64,000 nt of DNA from JBDTSW01 sp963782605 (lineage in GTDB: Bacteria > Actinomycetota > Thermoleophilia > Solirubrobacterales > 70-9). Positions 15,888-24,866 of the stretch are shown piece by piece. Within the stretch, counting starts at the first letter, position 1; the number at the start of each line of letters is the position of its first letter. The translations under genes were made by a program, and so were the position numbers. The notes under the pieces were generated by a model, which made no database searches, was not told the origin of the DNA, and saw only the letters and a program-made list of their open reading frames with translations. The stretch covers positions 124,001 through 188,000 of the forward strand of contig CAWAKK010000012.1 in the NCBI GenBank assembly GCA_963782605.1. Reading direction: 5' to 3'.

Positions 15888-17927
15888 TCACGGCTTGATG
15901 AACGAGACGGTGCCGTCGTCGGCGCTCGTGACCCAGACGCCCTGCTCATGGACGGCGATGCCCTCGAGGTCGGGCTTGGTCGTGATCTGGGTCTCAGCGC
16001 CGCTCTCCTCGTCGATCCGGCTCACACTCTCGCTGAGGCCGTTCGTTGTCCAAACGGAGCCGAAACCGACCGCGAGCGACCTGGGGTCATCGCCCACATC
16101 GATCGTCTCGACAACCGTCATTGAGTCCGGGTCGATCCGGACTACCTGGTCGGCGTTCTGGTTGGCCACCCAGACCGAGTCATTGCCAACGCCCACACCC
16201 CGAGGATTGGCGCCAACGGCCTCGATGTATTCGACCGTGGTTCCTTCGTCGGTGATCCGGGCGACGCTGTCGGTGGCGCTGTTCGTGACCCAAATTCCCC
16301 GCGCGTTATCGGGCTGTCCCACGGCCACACGAGCGGGTTCGCTGCCGGAAGTCAGGGAGATGGACGTGACCTCACCCGTGTCGCGGTCGATGCGCGAAAC
16401 GCTGTCCTCCCCGAGGTTCGCCACCCAAGCCGCCTTCTCACCTACCCCGATACCGCGCGGCTCCACACCGACCGCAAACCGCGCGTCCTCGCTGCCATCC
16501 GGGTTGAACCGAATGACCTGACCCGCATCCAGCTCGCTGGGGCCGCCCACGGCAACCCAGACCTTCCCGCCCGAGTCGATCGCCACCTGCTCGCCCTCTC
16601 CGGGTAGCTTGATCTCCTCGGGCTTCTCGGACCCGTTGACCGGGAAGTGAGCCAGGGACTCACCGGCACGGGAGGAGACCCAGACCTCTCCCCCTCCGAC
16701 CGCGATCCCGACCGGCTCCTCTCCGGGCACGGTGGCCACGACGCCCTCCTTCGGGACCGCCGCCCCCTCTCCACCGCCGCCGTCGCCCGCTCCTCGGCCG
16801 CCGCTCCCCTCGTCATCGCCTCCCAAGAGCACGAACGCGCCCACCGCGAGCGCCACCGCCACAACCCCCATGGCGAGCAGCCGCCCCCTCCCCGAGGCTC
16901 TCGACTCAGGAGGCATGGCCTCGCGCTCGGTGGACGGCTCCGCAGCCGGCGGCACCGTCACGGGCCCCTGGGCCTTGGTCTCGCCAGCCGAGGCCTCCAC
17001 GGGTGGCGGCTCCTCGGCCAGCACGTCGTAGGCCTCGGTCGGGGCCGCCGCGCCAACGCCGACGTTGCGCTCGGGCTCCGAGGGAGAGCGTCCCTCGAGG
17101 GCCGCGCTGGCCGCCCGCGCGAAATCGCCAGCCGAGGGCTGGCGAGCGTCAGGATCCTTCGCCATGGCTCGCCAGACGACGTCGCTCAACTCCGGTGGGA
17201 CCTCTGGCGCTGCGTCGACCAGCTCGGGCGGCTCCTCCTGGAGATGCGCGTATATCTTCGCGACCTTCTCCTCCTGCTCGAACGGCACCTGACTGGAGAG
17301 GAGCTCGAACATCACGCAGCCGAGGGCGTAGACGTCCGTGCGAGCGTCGAGGCGGTCGCCGCGGATCTGCTCAGGAGCGACGTAGTCGAGGGTCCCGACG
17401 AAGGCACCGGACGCGGTCACGCCGCTGGTTGCGTCCATCTGCTTGGAGAGCCCGAAGTCGGTCAGGTAGACGTGCTCTGCGCCGTCGCGCTGCTCGATCA
17501 GCACGTTGCCTGGCTTGATGTCACGGTGCACGAGACCCCGCTCGTGCGCGGCGTCGAGCGCCGCCGCGACCTGGTCCGCGATCGCCACCGCACGATCGGG
17601 CTCGAGCCGGCCCTCGCGGTTCAGCAGGCCGCGCAGATCGGTGCCGTCGATGAAGTCCATCGTCACGAAGAGCAGGCCGTCCTCCTCGCCGGCGTTGTGG
17701 ACCGCAACCACGTTCGGGTGACGGATCGAGACCGCGATCCGGGACTCGGACTTGAAGCGGTCGCGGAAGGTCTCGTCGCTCGCGCGGCCGGTGGAGATCA
17801 GCTTGAGGGCAACGACGTGGTCGAGCGCAAGATGCGTCGCGCGGTAGACCACGCCGAAGCCGCCGCGCCCGGCGACTCCCTCGATCCGGTGGCCGGCGAA
17901 CACCGTGCCACGCTCGAGCTCAGCCAT
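15888..17927 (-). CDS. Membrane Ser/Thr protein kinase (PknB-type) with extracellular YVTN/Vgb-like beta-propeller
   Basis: A 679-residue receptor-like kinase. The cytoplasmic kinase domain (about 10-270) has the glycine loop GRGGFG, Lys42 in VVALKL, catalytic loop HRDIKPGN, DFGLSK and the APE-like VAPEQI. A proline/alanine-rich linker follows, then one membrane helix near residue 350 (LLAMGVVAVALAVGAFVLLGG) and a Gly/Asp-rich stalk. The outer part has about six repeats ending in the pattern VWVAN/VWVSS (GVGVGNDSVWVANQNADQVVRID), as in virginiamycin B lyase-like and YVTN propellers. It probably senses an extracellular or cell-wall ligand. ATG start. Confidence 0.9.
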   Translation of the reverse strand: MAELERGTVFAGHRIEGVAGRGGFGVVYRATHLALDHVVALKLISTGRASDETFRDRFKSESRIAVSIRHPNVVAVHNAGEEDGLLFVTMDFIDGTDLRGLLNREGRLEPDRAVAIADQVAAALDAAHERGLVHRDIKPGNVLIEQRDGAEHVYLTDFGLSKQMDATSGVTASGAFVGTLDYVAPEQIRGDRLDARTDVYALGCVMFELLSSQVPFEQEEKVAKIYAHLQEEPPELVDAAPEVPPELSDVVWRAMAKDPDARQPSAGDFARAASAALEGRSPSEPERNVGVGAAAPTEAYDVLAEEPPPVEASAGETKAQGPVTVPPAAEPSTEREAMPPESRASGRGRLLAMGVVAVALAVGAFVLLGGDDEGSGGRGAGDGGGGEGAAVPKEGVVATVPGEEPVGIAVGGGEVWVSSRAGESLAHFPVNGSEKPEEIKLPGEGEQVAIDSGGKVWVAVGGPSELDAGQVIRFNPDGSEDARFAVGVEPRGIGVGEKAAWVANLGEDSVSRIDRDTGEVTSISLTSGSEPARVAVGQPDNARGIWVTNSATDSVARITDEGTTVEYIEAVGANPRGVGVGNDSVWVANQNADQVVRIDPDSMTVVETIDVGDDPRSLAVGFGSVWTTNGLSESVSRIDEESGAETQITTKPDLEGIAVHEQGVWVTSADDGTVSFIKP

Positions 17928-17959
17928 AGGGGGCGATTATCCCCCGAAGCACCCGCGCC

Positions 17960-18874
17960 TTACCCGCGGTCGGCCACCTTCTTTGCAGCGGCCGCTCCGG
18001 CCGCCGTGTCCGTGCGCATCTCGGCATCGACGCCACGCTCGCGAACCTCGGCGAGCGTCACCTCGTCGACGAACGGGGCCATCTGCAGGTGATCGCGCTC
18101 GACTGGCCTCCCGATCAGACCGCGCAGCCGGTAGACCGCCCGCAGCAGGCGCGGCGCCATCACCCGCCGGCTTCGCTCGTCGATGCCGGCGACGATGACG
18201 TCAACGGCATCGCTCAGCGACATCGTGTTCGCGAACGGGCCGCGCATCTTCGAGCGCAGTTCGGCAAACGACTCCAGCTTGCGCTCGGAGCCGGTGACCA
18301 TGTCCGTATCGACCCAGAGGAGATAGAGCACGCCGACGTCGACCCCGAGGTGGTCGACCTCGCGGCGCAGCGTGTCGCCCATGCTCTCGATGCCCGCCTT
18401 CGAGGCCCCGTAGGCACCGAGCCCCGGCGGCGCCAAGAGCGCTGAGGCGGAGGCGTTCAGCAGTACGTATCCCCTCGATTCGATCACGTGCGGGAGGCAG
18501 GCGTGGACCGTGCGGAAGGTCCCGGTGAGATTGACCTCGACGTTGATGGCGAAGACCTCGGGATCGATGTGGCGCATGGCTCCGCCGGTGGCGATCCCGG
18601 CGTTCGCGAAGCAGAGATCGAGGCGCCCGAACCGCTCTGTGGCGGAATCGACTGCGGCCCGCAGCGACCGCGAGTCGGTGATGTCGGCCTCGAACGCCTC
18701 CGCCCGCTCGCCGATGCGCGCCGCCACGGCCTCGACGGCCTCGCGGTCGAGATCGACCAGGGCCATCGACCACCCACGCAGGGCCAAGGCCTCGGCGGTG
18801 CCGGCTCCGATCCCATGCGCGGCACCGCTGATGAACGCGACGCGAGGCCCCGCCGCCCCGCTCCATTCACCCAT
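17960..18874 (-). CDS. SDR family oxidoreductase
   Basis: Classical short-chain dehydrogenase of 304 residues with FISGAAHGIGAGTAEALA near the N-terminus, MALVDLDREAVE (Asp, NAD-preferring pattern), CFANAGIATGG, LLNASASALLAPPGLGAYGASKAG with the Tyr-x3-Lys pair, and an extended C-terminus of about 60 residues typical of the larger cyclopentanol or lipid-type SDRs. ATG 18874 lies two bases after the LLM stop on the same strand, so the two genes are probably one transcript. The longer frame upstream is a shadow of the LLM gene. Substrate unknown. Confidence 0.85.
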   Translation of the reverse strand: MGEWSGAAGPRVAFISGAAHGIGAGTAEALALRGWSMALVDLDREAVEAVAARIGERAEAFEADITDSRSLRAAVDSATERFGRLDLCFANAGIATGGAMRHIDPEVFAINVEVNLTGTFRTVHACLPHVIESRGYVLLNASASALLAPPGLGAYGASKAGIESMGDTLRREVDHLGVDVGVLYLLWVDTDMVTGSERKLESFAELRSKMRGPFANTMSLSDAVDVIVAGIDERSRRVMAPRLLRAVYRLRGLIGRPVERDHLQMAPFVDEVTLAEVRERGVDAEMRTDTAAGAAAAKKVADRG

Positions 18875-18876
18875 CT

Positions 18877-19944
18877 TCAGGCCGGAACGCCGACGCCGAC
18901 GATCTCGGCGGCCCGTTTCATCGTGTGCGCACGCTCGGCGGGCTCCGGGTGGATGGGCGAGAGGATGATGCGGTCGACGCCGATCGCCGAGTAGGCCTCG
19001 ATCCGGTCGCGCACCTGCTCTTCTGTCCCGACCAACGACGTCGCGTCGGCGAGCTCGTCGGGGATCGCCGCGTACGCCTCCTCCCGCTTGCCGTCTAAAA
19101 AGAGGGCCTGGACCTCGTCGGCCACCTCGCCGTAGCCGAAGCGATGGGTGAGGTCGACGTAGAAGTTCACCTCGCGGCTGCCCATGCCACCGAGGTAGAG
19201 CAGCAGACCGGCCTTCACCATCCCGCGCGCGGCCTCGAGGTCGCCGTCGATCGCGATCTGGAGCGTCGGCGAGATCTCGAGGTCCGAACGGCTCCGCCCT
19301 CCCCTCTCGAACCCGGCCTCCAGGTGCTCGCCCCAGGTGGAGTCGAACGCGTCCGGCGAGGAGAAGATCGGGATCCAGCCGTCGCAGATCTCGGCCGCCA
19401 TCTCGACCGACTTGCGGCCGATCGCCCCGACGAAGATCGGGATGTAGTTGCGCTCTGGGTGGAAATTCAGCTTCAGCGCCTTGCCCTGACCCGTCCCGCC
19501 CTCGCTTGGCAACTGGTAATGCTGGCCCTCGTAGGTGAGCGGGCCCTCCCGCGCCACGATCTGGCGAACGATCTCGATGTACTCGCGGGTGCGGCCCCAC
19601 GGCTTGGGGTAGGGCACGCCATACCAGCCCTCCGAGACCTGCGGGCCCGACGGCCCGAAGCCGAAGATGAAGCGACCGCCAGAGAGGGCATCGATCGTGA
19701 CGCCTGCCATCGCCGCCGCCGCCGGCGCTCGCGCCGGGATCTGCATGATCGCGCCGCCGAGCTTGATCGTCTCGGTTTGGGGCGCCAGCCAGGCGAGCAC
19801 GCTCACCACATCGGAGCCGTAGGACTCGGCCACCCAAACCGAGTCGAATCCAAGGCTCTCGGCCGTGCGCACGACCTCGAGGGCGTCGTCGCCGCGTGGG
19901 CCGATTCCCCAATAGCCGAGGTTGAGTCCCAACTTCATGGCCAT
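18877..19944 (-). CDS. LLM-class F420-dependent oxidoreductase
   Basis: Luciferase-like monooxygenase fold, probable F420 enzyme. Motifs: LGLNLGYWGIGPRGDDALEVVRTAE at the start (a long match to the family N-terminus), VWVAESYGSDV, IQIPARAPAAAAM-type segment, GRFIFGFGPSGPQVSEGWYG, and the C-terminal SLVGTEEQVRDRIEAYSAIG. Start placed at ATG 19944 (MAMKLG); ATG 19938 is equally possible, and the upstream extension lacks family similarity. First gene of a two-gene unit with the downstream SDR. Divergent from ppk2. Substrate unknown. Confidence 0.85.
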   Translation of the reverse strand: MAMKLGLNLGYWGIGPRGDDALEVVRTAESLGFDSVWVAESYGSDVVSVLAWLAPQTETIKLGGAIMQIPARAPAAAAMAGVTIDALSGGRFIFGFGPSGPQVSEGWYGVPYPKPWGRTREYIEIVRQIVAREGPLTYEGQHYQLPSEGGTGQGKALKLNFHPERNYIPIFVGAIGRKSVEMAAEICDGWIPIFSSPDAFDSTWGEHLEAGFERGGRSRSDLEISPTLQIAIDGDLEAARGMVKAGLLLYLGGMGSREVNFYVDLTHRFGYGEVADEVQALFLDGKREEAYAAIPDELADATSLVGTEEQVRDRIEAYSAIGVDRIILSPIHPEPAERAHTMKRAAEIVGVGVPA

Positions 19945-20003
19945 GCCTGGCGGGAGCCTATCGCCGGTACGCGCCGAAGCTCGCAACGCGCGATGATGCA
20001 GCT

Positions 20004-20854
20004 GTGAGCCACGAGACGCAGAAGCTCCCCCGCAAGGTCTACGAGAAGGAGCTGCTGCGATTGCAGACCGAGCTGGTCGCGATGACCGACTGGGTCAAGC
20101 GCGAGGGCGCCCGCGTCGCGCTTGTCTTCGAGGGACGCGACGCCGCAGGCAAGGGCGGCGTGATCAAGCGCATCACCGAGTTCCTGAGCCCGCGCATCGC
20201 GCGCGTGGCCGCGCTGCCGGCGCCGACCGAGCGCGAGCAGTCCCAGTGGTACTTCCAGCGGTACGTCGACCACCTTCCGGCGGGCGGCGAGATGGTCCTC
20301 TTCGACCGCTCCTGGTACAACCGCGCGGGCGTCGAGCGGGTGATGGGCTTCTGCACGACGGACGAGCTCGAGCGCTTCTTCCGCCAGTGTCCGGAGTTCG
20401 AGCGGATGCTGGTCGACGACGGGATCATCCTCCTCAAGTACTGGTTCTCGGTCTCCGACGAGGAGCAGGAGAAGCGCTTTCGCGCCCGGATCGACGATCC
20501 GCTCAAGAACTGGAAGCTCTCGCCGATGGACGTCGAGTCTCAAAAGCGCTGGGTCGAGTACTCCAAGGCCAAGGACGAGATGTTCGAGCACACCGATCTC
20601 CCGCCGGCCCGCTGGCACGTGGTCGAGTCGGACGTCAAGCGCAATGCGCGGATCAACTGCATCTCGCACCTGCTCTCGCAGGTCCCCTACGAAAAGCGTC
20701 AGGTGGAGCACATCAAGCTGCCCAAGCGTCAGAGCGACCCGGGCTACGGCGCCCGCCGCGCGACGTCAACAACTACGTGCCGGACGCCGCGGCGAGGCTG
20801 TTGGCGAAGGCGGAGAAGAAGGAGAAAAAGAAGGCGATGGCGAAGACCGGCTGA
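20004..20854 (+). CDS. ppk2: Polyphosphate kinase 2 (PPK2), frameshift near C-terminus as assembled
   Basis: Transfers phosphate between polyphosphate and nucleotides. Walker A GRDAAGKGG (residues 44-52), the lid-region motif REQSQWYFQRYVDHLPAGGE, Walker B-like LFDRSWYNRAGVERVMGF and the downstream DDPLKNWKLSPMD mark a one-domain class I-type PPK2. The main frame loses family character after GYG. The expected end RPPRDVNNYVPDAAARLLA with a Lys-rich tail is in another frame, stopping at 20854. One missing base around 20747-20754 (GGCGCCCGCC) explains it. GTG start at 20004. Confidence 0.88.
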
Positions 20855-20937
20855 GGCCGGATCTCACCTTCGCCGCGCGCTCGAGCGCCCGCGCGAGCAC
20901 CGAGGGTGCCGCACGCCGCTCCTGTATAGATGGACCG

Positions 20938-23421
20938 ATGGAAGCGGGATCGCATCCTCGGGGCCTTGAGAGCAACGAGGCGTACGCGCGACTCGAGCGG
21001 CTGGGACCGCCCGAGGAGGGCTCGTCTCGCTCGGTTCGCTCAATCGTGCTGGGCAACGTCCTCACGCTCTTCAACGCGATCATCGGGGTCTTCTTCATCC
21101 TCATCCTCGCGCTCGGGCTGTTCGCCGACGCGATCTTCGGCCTGATCGCGATCCTCAACTCCTACATCGGCATCCGCCAAGAGCTAAAAGCGAAGGAGAC
21201 GCTCGATGCGCTCGCTTTGCTGGTCGCTCCACGTGCGAAGGCCGTGCGCGACGGGCACCTCTCCGAGCTTGGCGCCGACGAGGTCGTTCCGGGTGACATC
21301 GTCCGCGTCGAGCCCGGCGATCAGCTCGTCGCCGACGGCGAGGTCATCTCCTCGCGCGGGCTCACCCTCGACGAGTCGATGCTGACGGGCGAGTCCGAGG
21401 GGATCCGCAAGGGAGCCGGCGACCGCCTGCTCTCCGGCGCCTTCTGCCTCTCGGGCTCCGGGTACTACGAGCTCGACGCGGTGCGCGAGCAGAGCCACGC
21501 CGCCAAGATCGCCGGCGAGGCGCGCGAGTTTCGCCATCCGCCCTCACCGCTTCAGGTCGAGGTAAATCAGGTGCTCCAGGCGACGACGATCGCGATGGTG
21601 CCGCTGGCGATCGTGCTGCTCTTGGCCCTTGCGGTCCGCAGCGTCGGCTTCACGGAGGCCGCGCAGACCTCGACCGCCGGCTTGATCACGCTCATCCCCG
21701 AGGGCCTGGTGCTCTTGATGAGCGTCACGCTCGCTGTGGCGGCGGTGCGCCTGGCGAGGATGAACACGCTTGTGCAGCAGATGAGCGCCACCGAGGCCCT
21801 CGCCGCAGTCGACACGATCTGCGTCGACAAGACCGGCACGCTCACGGACGGGACGCTCGACCTCGTCTCGGTTGAGGTCGCCGACCCCCAGCACCCAGGC
21901 GCAGCGCACGAAGCGCTTGGCCGCTTCGCGGCCTCGGCGGGCGAGCGGAACCGCACGCTCCAGGTGATCGCCGATCGCTACCCGGGCCGCCCCGCGCAGG
22001 TCATCGCCGAGGTTCCCTTCTCCTCGGCCTGGAAGTGGAGCGGGGTCACGCTTGACGGGACGGGAGAGACTCGCAGCTACGTGATGGGAGCTCCCGACGT
22101 GCTCACCGCCGCGGGCGCGCTCCAGCTCACGCCCGCGCTCGAGAACACCCTTGACACCCACACTCGCGCGGGCCGGCGGGTGGTCGCCTTCGGCGAAGCT
22201 GCCGGCAGCCTGCCGCAGGATCCCGCCGCCGCTCCGCCCCCGAAGCTCGAGGCGCGTGCGTTGGTCGTCCTCGAGGAACGCCTGCGGCCGGACGCAGCCG
22301 AGACGATCGAGTTCATGCGCTCCCAAGAAGTGGACCTGAAGCTGATCTCCGGCGACGCGCGATCCACCGTCACGGCGGTGGCGCACGCGGTCGGTGTGCC
22401 CCAGGACGCGGGCGTGATCGAGGGCCCCGAGCTGCCGGACGACCGGCCTGGCCTCGCTCAGGCCGCCGAGCGCAACACGATCTTCTGCCGGATCACGCCC
22501 GAGCAGAAGAAGGGCCTGGTGGACGCGCTCAGCGACCGGGGCCGCTTTGTGGCGATGATCGGTGACGGGGTCAACGATGTGCCGGCGTTGAAAGAGGCGC
22601 AGATCGCCGTCGCGATGGGCTCGGGCAGCCAGATCACCAAGGGAGTGGGCGACATCGTCCTGATGGAGGACCAGTTCTCGATGCTCCCGCGGGCGGTCGC
22701 CGAGGGCCGGCGGATCGCGCGCAACATCCATCGTCTGGGCCGTCTTTATCTGACCAAGTCCGTCTACGCGGCGTTCCTGATCACGGTCACGGCGATCTTC
22801 GGCTTCGCCTTCCCGTTTCTGCCTCGCCATCTCACCATCGCCGCGCTGCTCACGATCGGGATTCCCTCGTTCGTTTTGGCCCTCGCGCCCAGCGAGGGCC
22901 CGCTCTACCGTGGCCGGCTGCTGCGGGCGCTGGCAGCGTTCGCGGTTCCCGCCGGGCTCTCGATAGGCGTCGCGTCCCTGCTCTCGTTCTTCCTCGTCAA
23001 CAACCTGTTCGCGGGGACGCTGGAGGAGGGTCGCACCGCCGCGACGACCACCCTCGTCGTCCTCGGCCTCTGCTTCATCCTCCTGCTCGAGCGCGGCCCC
23101 GGCCGCGAGCACATCACCATCCAGAGCTACATGCTCGCGATGATCGCCGGACTCGGGGCGATCTTTGCGGGCATCCTCGCGATCCCACCGGTGAGGGAGT
23201 TCTTCGACCTCGAGCTGCTCACATCGGGGCAATGGTTCCTGGCGTTGGCCTCGGTGGCGACCGGGCTCCTGCTCGCCGCGGTCATGTGGCGGCTGCCTTA
23301 CATCCAGAGGCTCGAGGTGGATGGGGGCACGGCGCCGGCCGACGGAGCCCCGGCGCCGACCCACACGCCAAGGACCGGGGAGCATGCCACCCTCCCCACG
23401 ACCAAACTCCCTGAGACATGA
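20938..23421 (+). CDS. CtpE-like P-type cation-transporting ATPase
   Basis: An 827-residue P-type ATPase. It has a short N-terminus, membrane pair NVLTLFNAIIGVFFILILAL, actuator motif LDESMLTGESEG, phosphorylation site DKTGTLT (Asp297), hinge GDGVNDVPALKEAQIAVAMG, and six further membrane helices at the end. The very short N-terminus, the NxxIGIRQE motif and IPEGLVLLMSVTLAVAAVRLA resemble mycobacterial CtpE, reported as a calcium-uptake pump; the ion is inferred from that resemblance. Start ATG 20938, with TATAGA just upstream (20925-20930) as a possible -10. The stop overlaps pyk (ATGA). Confidence 0.88.
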   Translation: MEAGSHPRGLESNEAYARLERLGPPEEGSSRSVRSIVLGNVLTLFNAIIGVFFILILALGLFADAIFGLIAILNSYIGIRQELKAKETLDALALLVAPRAKAVRDGHLSELGADEVVPGDIVRVEPGDQLVADGEVISSRGLTLDESMLTGESEGIRKGAGDRLLSGAFCLSGSGYYELDAVREQSHAAKIAGEAREFRHPPSPLQVEVNQVLQATTIAMVPLAIVLLLALAVRSVGFTEAAQTSTAGLITLIPEGLVLLMSVTLAVAAVRLARMNTLVQQMSATEALAAVDTICVDKTGTLTDGTLDLVSVEVADPQHPGAAHEALGRFAASAGERNRTLQVIADRYPGRPAQVIAEVPFSSAWKWSGVTLDGTGETRSYVMGAPDVLTAAGALQLTPALENTLDTHTRAGRRVVAFGEAAGSLPQDPAAAPPPKLEARALVVLEERLRPDAAETIEFMRSQEVDLKLISGDARSTVTAVAHAVGVPQDAGVIEGPELPDDRPGLAQAAERNTIFCRITPEQKKGLVDALSDRGRFVAMIGDGVNDVPALKEAQIAVAMGSGSQITKGVGDIVLMEDQFSMLPRAVAEGRRIARNIHRLGRLYLTKSVYAAFLITVTAIFGFAFPFLPRHLTIAALLTIGIPSFVLALAPSEGPLYRGRLLRALAAFAVPAGLSIGVASLLSFFLVNNLFAGTLEEGRTAATTTLVVLGLCFILLLERGPGREHITIQSYMLAMIAGLGAIFAGILAIPPVREFFDLELLTSGQWFLALASVATGLLLAAVMWRLPYIQRLEVDGGTAPADGAPAPTHTPRTGEHATLPTTKLPET

Positions 23422-24851
23422 TGGAAGCCCCCACCCCCACACACCGGCGCACGAAGATCGTCGCCACCATCGGCCCAGCGAGCCGATCCGTCGAGCGCAT
23501 GAGCGAGCTGATCGCCGCGGGCGCCGACGTCTTTCGGCTCAACTTCTCGCACGGCACTCGCCACGAGCACACCGAGAACATCGAGCGCGCCCGTGAAGCG
23601 GCAGCACGGGTGGGCCGCGAGATCGGTCTGCTCGGCGACCTGCCGGGGCCCAAGCTACGGCTGGGCGACATCCCCGGCGGCACCGTCGACCTGGCCCAAG
23701 ACAGCGAGATGACGCTCTGCATCGGGCCTGGCGACGGGACCGCGGTTCCCGTTGCATGGGAGGGCCTCCCAGAGGCCGTCTCAGAGGGCGACCTGGTCTA
23801 CCTGGCCGATGGCCGCATCCGGCTGCGGGTGCTTCAGGCGACGGACAGCGAGGTCCGCTGTGAGGTCGAGGCCGGGGGCCGCGTGGGCTCGCACCAGGGG
23901 CTCAACCTGCCCGGGTCGGACGTGGCGCTGCCCTCCGCGGGCAGCGAAGACCTGCAGTGGGTCGACTTCGCCGTCGCGAACGGCATCGACCTGCTTGCGA
24001 TCTCGTTCATCCGCCGCGCCGAGGACGTGGCGCCCGTGGAGCGTCGCATTCGCACGGCGGGATCCGACGTGCCCGTGATCGCCAAGATCGAAAAGCCGCA
24101 GGCGGCCGAGAACGCGGAGGAGATCGTGAAGGCGGTGAAGGCCGGGATCATGGTCGCCCGCGGCGACTTGGGCATCGAGTTGCCGATCGAGCGTGTGCCC
24201 GGGGTTCAGCGCCACCTGTTGCGTCTCGCCGGCCATTGGGCGGTCCCGTCGATCACCGCGACGCAGATGCTCGCCTCGATGGTGAGCTCGCCGCGGCCCA
24301 CGCGCGCCGAGGTGAGCGACGTCGCCGCGGCAATCCTGCAGGGCACCGACGCCGTGATGCTCTCCGAGGAGACCGCCGTGGGCGACTACCCGGTCGAGGC
24401 GGTAGCCACGATGGACCGGCTCGCGCGCGAGACCGAGCCCGACCTGCGCTACGACGATTGGCTCTTGGAGCGGGTGGCCGACGACTCCACCGACGTCGCT
24501 GCGTCGGTGGCACGGGCGGCCGTCGGCGCCACCTACACGCTTGGCCTGTCCGCCCTCGTCGTGCCAACGCGGAGCGGGCGGACGGCCCGCATGGTCTCGG
24601 CCCACCGGCCGCGGAGCCCCATTCTCGCCGTCTCGCCGCGGATCGAGACCGTACGCCGCCTCCAGCTGCTCTTCGGCGTGCGCTGCGAGCTCGCGGAGGA
24701 GTGGGAGGAGCTCACGCAGCTCCTCGACGACTGCGCGCGGCTCGCCAAGGAGTCCGGAGTGGCGCGCTCAGGGGAGCTGATCGGGGTCACGGCCGGCCTG
24801 CCCGAACAGGAGCTGGGCACGAACCTCTTCGAGATTCACCGAGTCCCTTGA
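23418..24851 (+). CDS. pyk: Pyruvate kinase
   Basis: Converts phosphoenolpyruvate and ADP to pyruvate and ATP. The 477-residue protein has RTKIVATIGPASRS, FRLNFSHGTRHEH, GDLPGPKLRLG, the active-site IAKIEKPQA, metal site MVARGDLGIELP and the signature TQMLASMVSSPRPTRAEVSDVA. The C-terminal effector domain is present, and the usual length confirms it is complete. The ATG overlaps the ATPase stop (ATGA), so the two are translationally coupled, an unusual pairing. Confidence 0.95.
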   Translation: MMEAPTPTHRRTKIVATIGPASRSVERMSELIAAGADVFRLNFSHGTRHEHTENIERAREAAARVGREIGLLGDLPGPKLRLGDIPGGTVDLAQDSEMTLCIGPGDGTAVPVAWEGLPEAVSEGDLVYLADGRIRLRVLQATDSEVRCEVEAGGRVGSHQGLNLPGSDVALPSAGSEDLQWVDFAVANGIDLLAISFIRRAEDVAPVERRIRTAGSDVPVIAKIEKPQAAENAEEIVKAVKAGIMVARGDLGIELPIERVPGVQRHLLRLAGHWAVPSITATQMLASMVSSPRPTRAEVSDVAAAILQGTDAVMLSEETAVGDYPVEAVATMDRLARETEPDLRYDDWLLERVADDSTDVAASVARAAVGATYTLGLSALVVPTRSGRTARMVSAHRPRSPILAVSPRIETVRRLQLLFGVRCELAEEWEELTQLLDDCARLAKESGVARSGELIGVTAGLPEQELGTNLFEIHRVP

Positions 24852-24866
24852 GTTGGCAGGCGGCGG

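Noticed and set aside
21544..23442. Minus-strand ORF of 632 codons opposite the P-type ATPase
   Set aside because: Charged low-complexity composition, no motif, fully antisense to a P-type ATPase with all family motifs.
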